DNA of 64,000 nucleotides, taken from NCBI RefSeq assembly GCF_000022085.1, contig NC_011892.1, positions 186,001 to 250,000 of the forward strand, written 5' to 3'. The translations under genes and the position numbers were made by a program. Of this stretch, positions 62,637-64,000 are shown in pieces; the first letter of the stretch is position 1; each line of letters begins with the position of its first letter. The stretch is from Methylobacterium nodulans ORS 2060 (GTDB lineage Bacteria; Pseudomonadota; Alphaproteobacteria; Rhizobiales; Beijerinckiaceae). The notes under the pieces were generated by a model. It saw nothing but the letters and a program-made list of their open reading frames with translations, did no database searches and was not told where the DNA came from.

Positions 62637-64000
62637 ATGATCCTGCACCGGCCGACCGCGCGCACCGCGCTGGCCTTGACCGCTGCCCTGTCCACCCAGC
62701 CGGCCTGGGCTGCCGCCGGAGAAACCTCCGGCGTCAACCTGACGGCGATCGGGCTTTTCCTCGCCTTCGTCGTGCTCACCCTCTGGATCACCTGGCAGGC
62801 GGCCCAACGCACCAAGTCGGCGGACGATTTTTATGCCGCTGGCGGCAGCATCACGGGCTTTCAGAACGGCCTCGCCATCGCCGGTGACGCGATGTCGGCC
62901 GGCGCGTTCCTGGGGCTCACGGCGCTGGTGTTCACCTCGGGCTTTGACGGGCTGATCTACGCGATCGGCTACACCACTGGCATGCCGATCGTGGTGTTCC
63001 TGCTGGCCGAGCGGCTGCGCAAGCTCGGCCGCTACACCTTCACCGACGTGGTCTGTGCCCGCCTGGCGGAGGGACCGGTCCGGGTATTCGCCGCCTGCGC
63101 CTCCCTGGTCGTGGTCGCCTTCTACCTGATCGCACAGATGGTCGGCGCCGGCCAGCTGATCCAGCTCCTGTTCGGGCTCGATTACCTCTACGCCGAGTTC
63201 GTCGTCGGCGTGCTGATGATCTGTTACGTGATGTTCGGCGGCATGGTCGCGACCACCTGGGTGCAGATCATCAAGGCCGGGCTGCTGCTGGCCGGCGCCA
63301 CGCTGATCGTGCTGCTGGTGCTGGCGGCGTTCGGGTTCGACTTCGGCGCCCTGCTCGCCCGGGCCACCGCAGTCCACCCCAAGGGCGCGGCGATCCTCGC
63401 GCCGCAGGCGTCAGCTAAGGACCCGCTCTCGGCCCTGTCACTGGGTCTGGCCCTGATGCTCGGGACCGCGGGGCTGCCGCACATCCTGATGCGCTTCTTC
63501 ACCGTGCCGGATGCCCGTGCAGCGCGCGTCTCGGTGTTCTGGGCGGCGACGTTCATGAACTACTTCTACGCCCTGGTGTTCGTCCTCGGCTTCGGCGCCA
63601 TGACCCTGACCGCCGGGGACCCGGCCTACATCGATGCAGCCGGCGCGCTGCGCGGGGGCGGCAACATGGCCGCGATCCACCTCAGCCATGCGGTCGGCGG
63701 CAACGCCATGATGGGGTTCATCTCGGCGGTGGCCTTCGCGACCATCCTGGCGGTGGTCTCCGGGCTGACGCTGGCCGGCGCCTCGGCGGTCAGCCACGAC
63801 CTCTATGCCGGCGTGATCCGCCGCGGGCAGCTCGATGAGAGGAGCGAGGTGCGGATCTCGCGCATGGCAACCTTCGTGCTCGGCCTGATCGCCATCGGGC
63901 TCGGGATTGCCTTCAAGGGGCAGAACGTCGCCTACATGGTCAGCCTCGCCTTTGCGGTGGCCTGCTCCTCGACGTTCCCGGTCCTGCTGCTGGCCCTGTA
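62637..64000 (+). CDS. Solute:cation symporter, ActP-like (cut by window edge)
   Basis: The visible 454 codons encode an SSS-family carrier. An N-terminal signal-like segment ([19 protein letters not shown]) precedes the membrane core with [80 protein letters not shown] and [20 protein letters not shown]. This is the acetate/propionate/pyruvate permease group. The frame is open at base 64000; about 100 residues are missing. Together with DUF485 it forms the usual pair, here after the nitronate monooxygenase genes. Confidence 0.88.
   Translation, partial: MILHRPTARTALALTAALSTQPAWAAAGETSGVNLTAIGLFLAFVVLTLWITWQAAQRTKSADDFYAAGGSITGFQNGLAIAGDAMSAGAFLGLTALVFTSGFDGLIYAIGYTTGMPIVVFLLAERLRKLGRYTFTDVVCARLAEGPVRVFAACASLVVVAFYLIAQMVGAGQLIQLLFGLDYLYAEFVVGVLMICYVMFGGMVATTWVQIIKAGLLLAGATLIVLLVLAAFGFDFGALLARATAVHPKGAAILAPQASAKDPLSALSLGLALMLGTAGLPHILMRFFTVPDARAARVSVFWAATFMNYFYALVFVLGFGAMTLTAGDPAYIDAAGALRGGGNMAAIHLSHAVGGNAMMGFISAVAFATILAVVSGLTLAGASAVSHDLYAGVIRRGQLDERSEVRISRMATFVLGLIAIGLGIAFKGQNVAYMVSLAFAVACSSTFPVLLLAL

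Overview
The window is high-GC DNA of the kind found in Alphaproteobacteria of the Methylobacterium group (inference from codon use, the insertion-sequence repertoire, a 91-base intergenic repeat and the RHE_PE00001-type gene; no rRNA or tRNA gene is visible to prove it). It reads as an accessory catabolic island, or part of a megaplasmid: small catabolic operons, each with its own regulator, are separated by insertion sequences, transposase debris and broken genes. No replication, ribosomal or other housekeeping genes were seen, and no CRISPR array.

Layout. 1-1150: IS110 and IS630 remnants. 1148-9641: AmpG-like transporter, then a Rieske oxygenase system (IclR regulator, reductase and ferredoxin on the minus strand; oxygenase, glutamine-synthetase-like ligase and a broken substrate-binding protein on the plus strand) around a promoter with palindromic operators. 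9706-10925: a scar of truncated LysR, SDR, tautomerase and IS5 pieces plus a repeat. 11056-14713: a nitroaromatic operon (hydroxylaminobenzoate-lyase-like protein, nitroreductase, substrate-binding protein) with a divergent LysR gene. 15057-19699: IS6, a frameshifted acetyltransferase coupled to an MFS carrier, a GntR regulator and a ParB-fold protein. 19800-22675: IS3 fragment carrying the 3' end of a group II intron, then an RHE_PE00001 gene and a tyrosine recombinase divergent from a perfect 13-base inverted repeat.

23258-40074 is the most coherent block. LysR, ALDH7, aminotransferase and a 2-oxoadipate dioxygenase/decarboxylase (HglS) face an XRE-cupin regulator, hydantoinase/oxoprolinase-type HyuB and HyuA, and a four-gene polyamine-type ABC importer. 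Divergent from that importer are a D-2-hydroxyglutarate-dehydrogenase-like flavoprotein and a DapA-family lyase. Together they suggest import of a lysine-derived compound or lactam, ATP-dependent ring opening, and conversion through 2-aminoadipate, 2-oxoadipate and D-2-hydroxyglutarate to 2-oxoglutarate.

40056-42284 is a graveyard of a B12-binding-domain remnant and four transposase fragments. 42561-48873 is an ethanolamine island of visibly lower GC: AraC regulator, eutB, eutC, an ethanolamine permease and a Tat-exported HAD phosphatase that could release ethanolamine from its phosphoester. 49099-54573 holds an intact IS1182-type element, a decayed IS630, truncated Tn3 tnpR and tnpA and a decayed ISAs1. 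54574-64000 returns to metabolism: a flavin-type oxidase, a glutathione transferase with divergent LysR, a class V aminotransferase, and LysR with nitronate monooxygenase, tautomerase and a DUF485/solute:cation symporter pair that runs off the right edge. The recurring theme is uptake and oxidation of nitrogen-containing compounds (nitro, amine, lactam, ethanolamine, nitronate).
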